Shown: positions 63,201 through 64,000 of the stretch, in pieces
Layout of the letters: each line of letters begins with the position of its first letter
Position numbering within the stretch: position 1 is the stretch's first letter
DNA from: Narthecium ossifragum
Taxonomy: Eukaryota > Streptophyta > Magnoliopsida > Dioscoreales > Nartheciaceae
NCBI GenBank assembly: GCA_963920575.1
Contig: OY986967.1
Span: forward strand, 256,001-320,000
Reading direction: 5' to 3'
DNA length: 64,000 nt
Position numbers and translations under genes: made by a program
Notes under the pieces: generated by a model
The model's database searches: none
What the model was told of the DNA's origin: nothing
The model's input: the letters and a program-made list of their open reading frames with translations, nothing else

Positions 63201-64000
63201 TAATCCCAGAATAGTCAAAGTAGTTCCCTTCTTCTGGAGAAAACTTTCCCTCAAACTTGTAGCCATAGAGTAAGTCCTTCAGCTCCCCTTGAAGAAAGAC
63301 ATGCCAGATGTTCCCAGTTCTGTTGACCAATGGGTCAAGGGAAATTTGCTCTGACACTCTGTTCTGATACCAAAAAACAATGAGGTGAAAAATTATGGAT
63401 TTCAACATGGCAAGCAGGGCAATTCAAATTCTATCTGTGAATTGGAGATATGAAAATACAAGTTCATCAAACGGTCCTTGTGCATAAAGAAGAGTGATGG
63501 ATAACAAGCAAAAAAAATTCTCGATTTTATTCATGAAAACAATACAATCCAATTTAATGAAGCATGCCAGCATCTTTCTTCTGCTCCAAGTGCAGATCTT
63601 AGCTATTGCAAGCCAAGTTCTACTTTATTAGCTAGTTTGACACTTTACCACCGCATTTCTAGTTCCATCGGCCATCTTTCCGACACATATTGCCAAATTA
63701 CAGCAAAGTTCGATCACCGAAACTCTTGTAAAAACGTTGCCTCCAATCGATCTAGACTGGGATTTTTTGGAACTAATACCTCTTTTATATCGGATAAAGT
63801 GAAGAGGCAGAGTGCAGCCGCTGAAGCCTCGCTGGAATAAATAGCGAAATTGACGCCATCCTTGCAAGCCGTGGCACCTAAAGGCAGCGGCCTCCCAGGA
63901 AGCACCTTGAACGCGGAGGATCCAGGCCTCTCGGCTACCGCGATCTCCATTTTAGCGGCTTCTCCACTGCTCGCATTGCAGACCAAAGACTTCACCCCTT
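57285..64000 (-). CDS. ISA3: Isoamylase 3, starch debranching enzyme (5' end beyond the window)
   Basis: Hydrolyses alpha-1,6 branches of short-chain glucan during starch breakdown in plastids. The 745 visible residues hold an N-terminal carbohydrate-binding module, then the GH13 barrel with DVVFNHT, nucleophile Asp in DGFRFDLAS, acid/base Glu in LIAEAWD and the HD of CAHDGFT; all key residues are intact. Exons, first to last: 63780 to beyond 64000, 63181-63363, 62905-62997, 62244-62396, 61182-61273, 60956-61097, 60770-60877, 60548-60633, 60224-60295, 60019-60145, 59660-59746, 59336-59428, 58604-58762, 58186-58269, 58015-58095, 57840-57922, 57638-57755, 57285-57542. All introns are GT-AG and in frame. 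The transit peptide and start lie past the right edge; probably only 20-50 residues are missing. The sequence follows ISA3 more closely than ISA1 or ISA2. Confidence 0.95.
59938..59950. repeat. C-run in an ISA3 intron
   Basis: Thirteen consecutive C in the intron between exons 60019-60145 and 59660-59746. Confidence 0.8.
61715..61946. mobile_element. Palindrome-bounded GC-rich insert in an ISA3 intron
   Basis: GTGGATATATCCATGGATT (61715-61733) and its exact reverse complement (61928-61946) bound a 194-base core that is GC-rich at both sides (GTGCCGGCCGG, GGCACGGCGCGTGCC) with a GA-rich AGAAGAAG/GGAGGA middle. Because ATCCATGGAT is itself a palindrome, the same bases also read as a 10-bp direct repeat, which would fit a MULE-type target duplication around ends starting TTCCGTGCCGG and TGCCGTCCCGG. 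No coding capacity. Confidence 0.55.

Noticed and set aside
9575..64000. Arabinokinase, GT64 glycosyltransferase and isoamylase as a metabolic gene cluster
   Set aside because: They act in unrelated pathways, are spaced over 50 kb with NUP160 and others between, and none is duplicated; chance neighbourhood is enough.
1..64000. tRNA, rRNA and CRISPR arrays
   Set aside because: No cloverleaf-compatible tRNA gene, rRNA segment or regularly spaced repeat array was seen by eye; the only box B match belongs to the SINE. A covariance-model search would settle small RNAs.

Overview
This is nuclear DNA from a flowering plant. All recognisable genes encode plant proteins, most are broken into many short exons by AT-rich GT-AG introns, and the intergenic DNA is full of plant-type transposon remnants and microsatellites. 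GC-rich first exons and two GC-rich intronless genes in an AT-rich background suggest a monocot, probably not a grass. That placement is inference; I cannot name the species.

Layout. 1-9574 holds no gene I can support: a possible promoter or leader at the left edge, hAT elements (one complete, 2227-3206), a candidate solo LTR, a MITE and microsatellites. 9575-23355 (minus) is a complete 29-exon L-arabinokinase gene. 24294-26006 (minus) is a 3-exon gene for a small basic protein of unknown function. 26007-35159 is a repeat-rich gap dominated by a 5.2-kb Mutator-like element (29183-34376) that contains an LTR-retrotransposon 5' end, followed by a small hAT element ending about 110 bp before the next start codon. 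35160-51138 (plus) is a complete 27-exon gene for nucleoporin NUP160. 51753-52796 (minus) is an intronless GT64 glycosyltransferase gene. 53058-54520 (plus) is a 3-exon gene for a small, probably plastid-targeted zinc-finger protein, divergent from the GT64 gene. 56195-56674 (plus) is an intronless gene of unknown function. 57285 to beyond 64000 (minus) is isoamylase 3 (ISA3), missing only its N-terminal end at the right edge.

How the genes relate. Three act on carbohydrates: arabinose salvage, GT64 glycosylation and starch debranching. They are not homologous, lie far apart and are mixed with housekeeping genes, so I see ordinary plant gene order and not a pathway cluster. The exon models of the two complete large genes were built by hand from splice sites and keep one open frame throughout: 1005 residues for arabinokinase and 1512 for NUP160. 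ISA3 gives 745 visible residues.

I found no convincing new biological system. The most interesting structures are the compound Mutator/LTR element, the stacked insertions next to NUP160, a tRNA-type SINE with clear target duplications, GC-rich palindromic inserts in introns of two genes, and a 20-residue tandem duplication in a presumed transit peptide.
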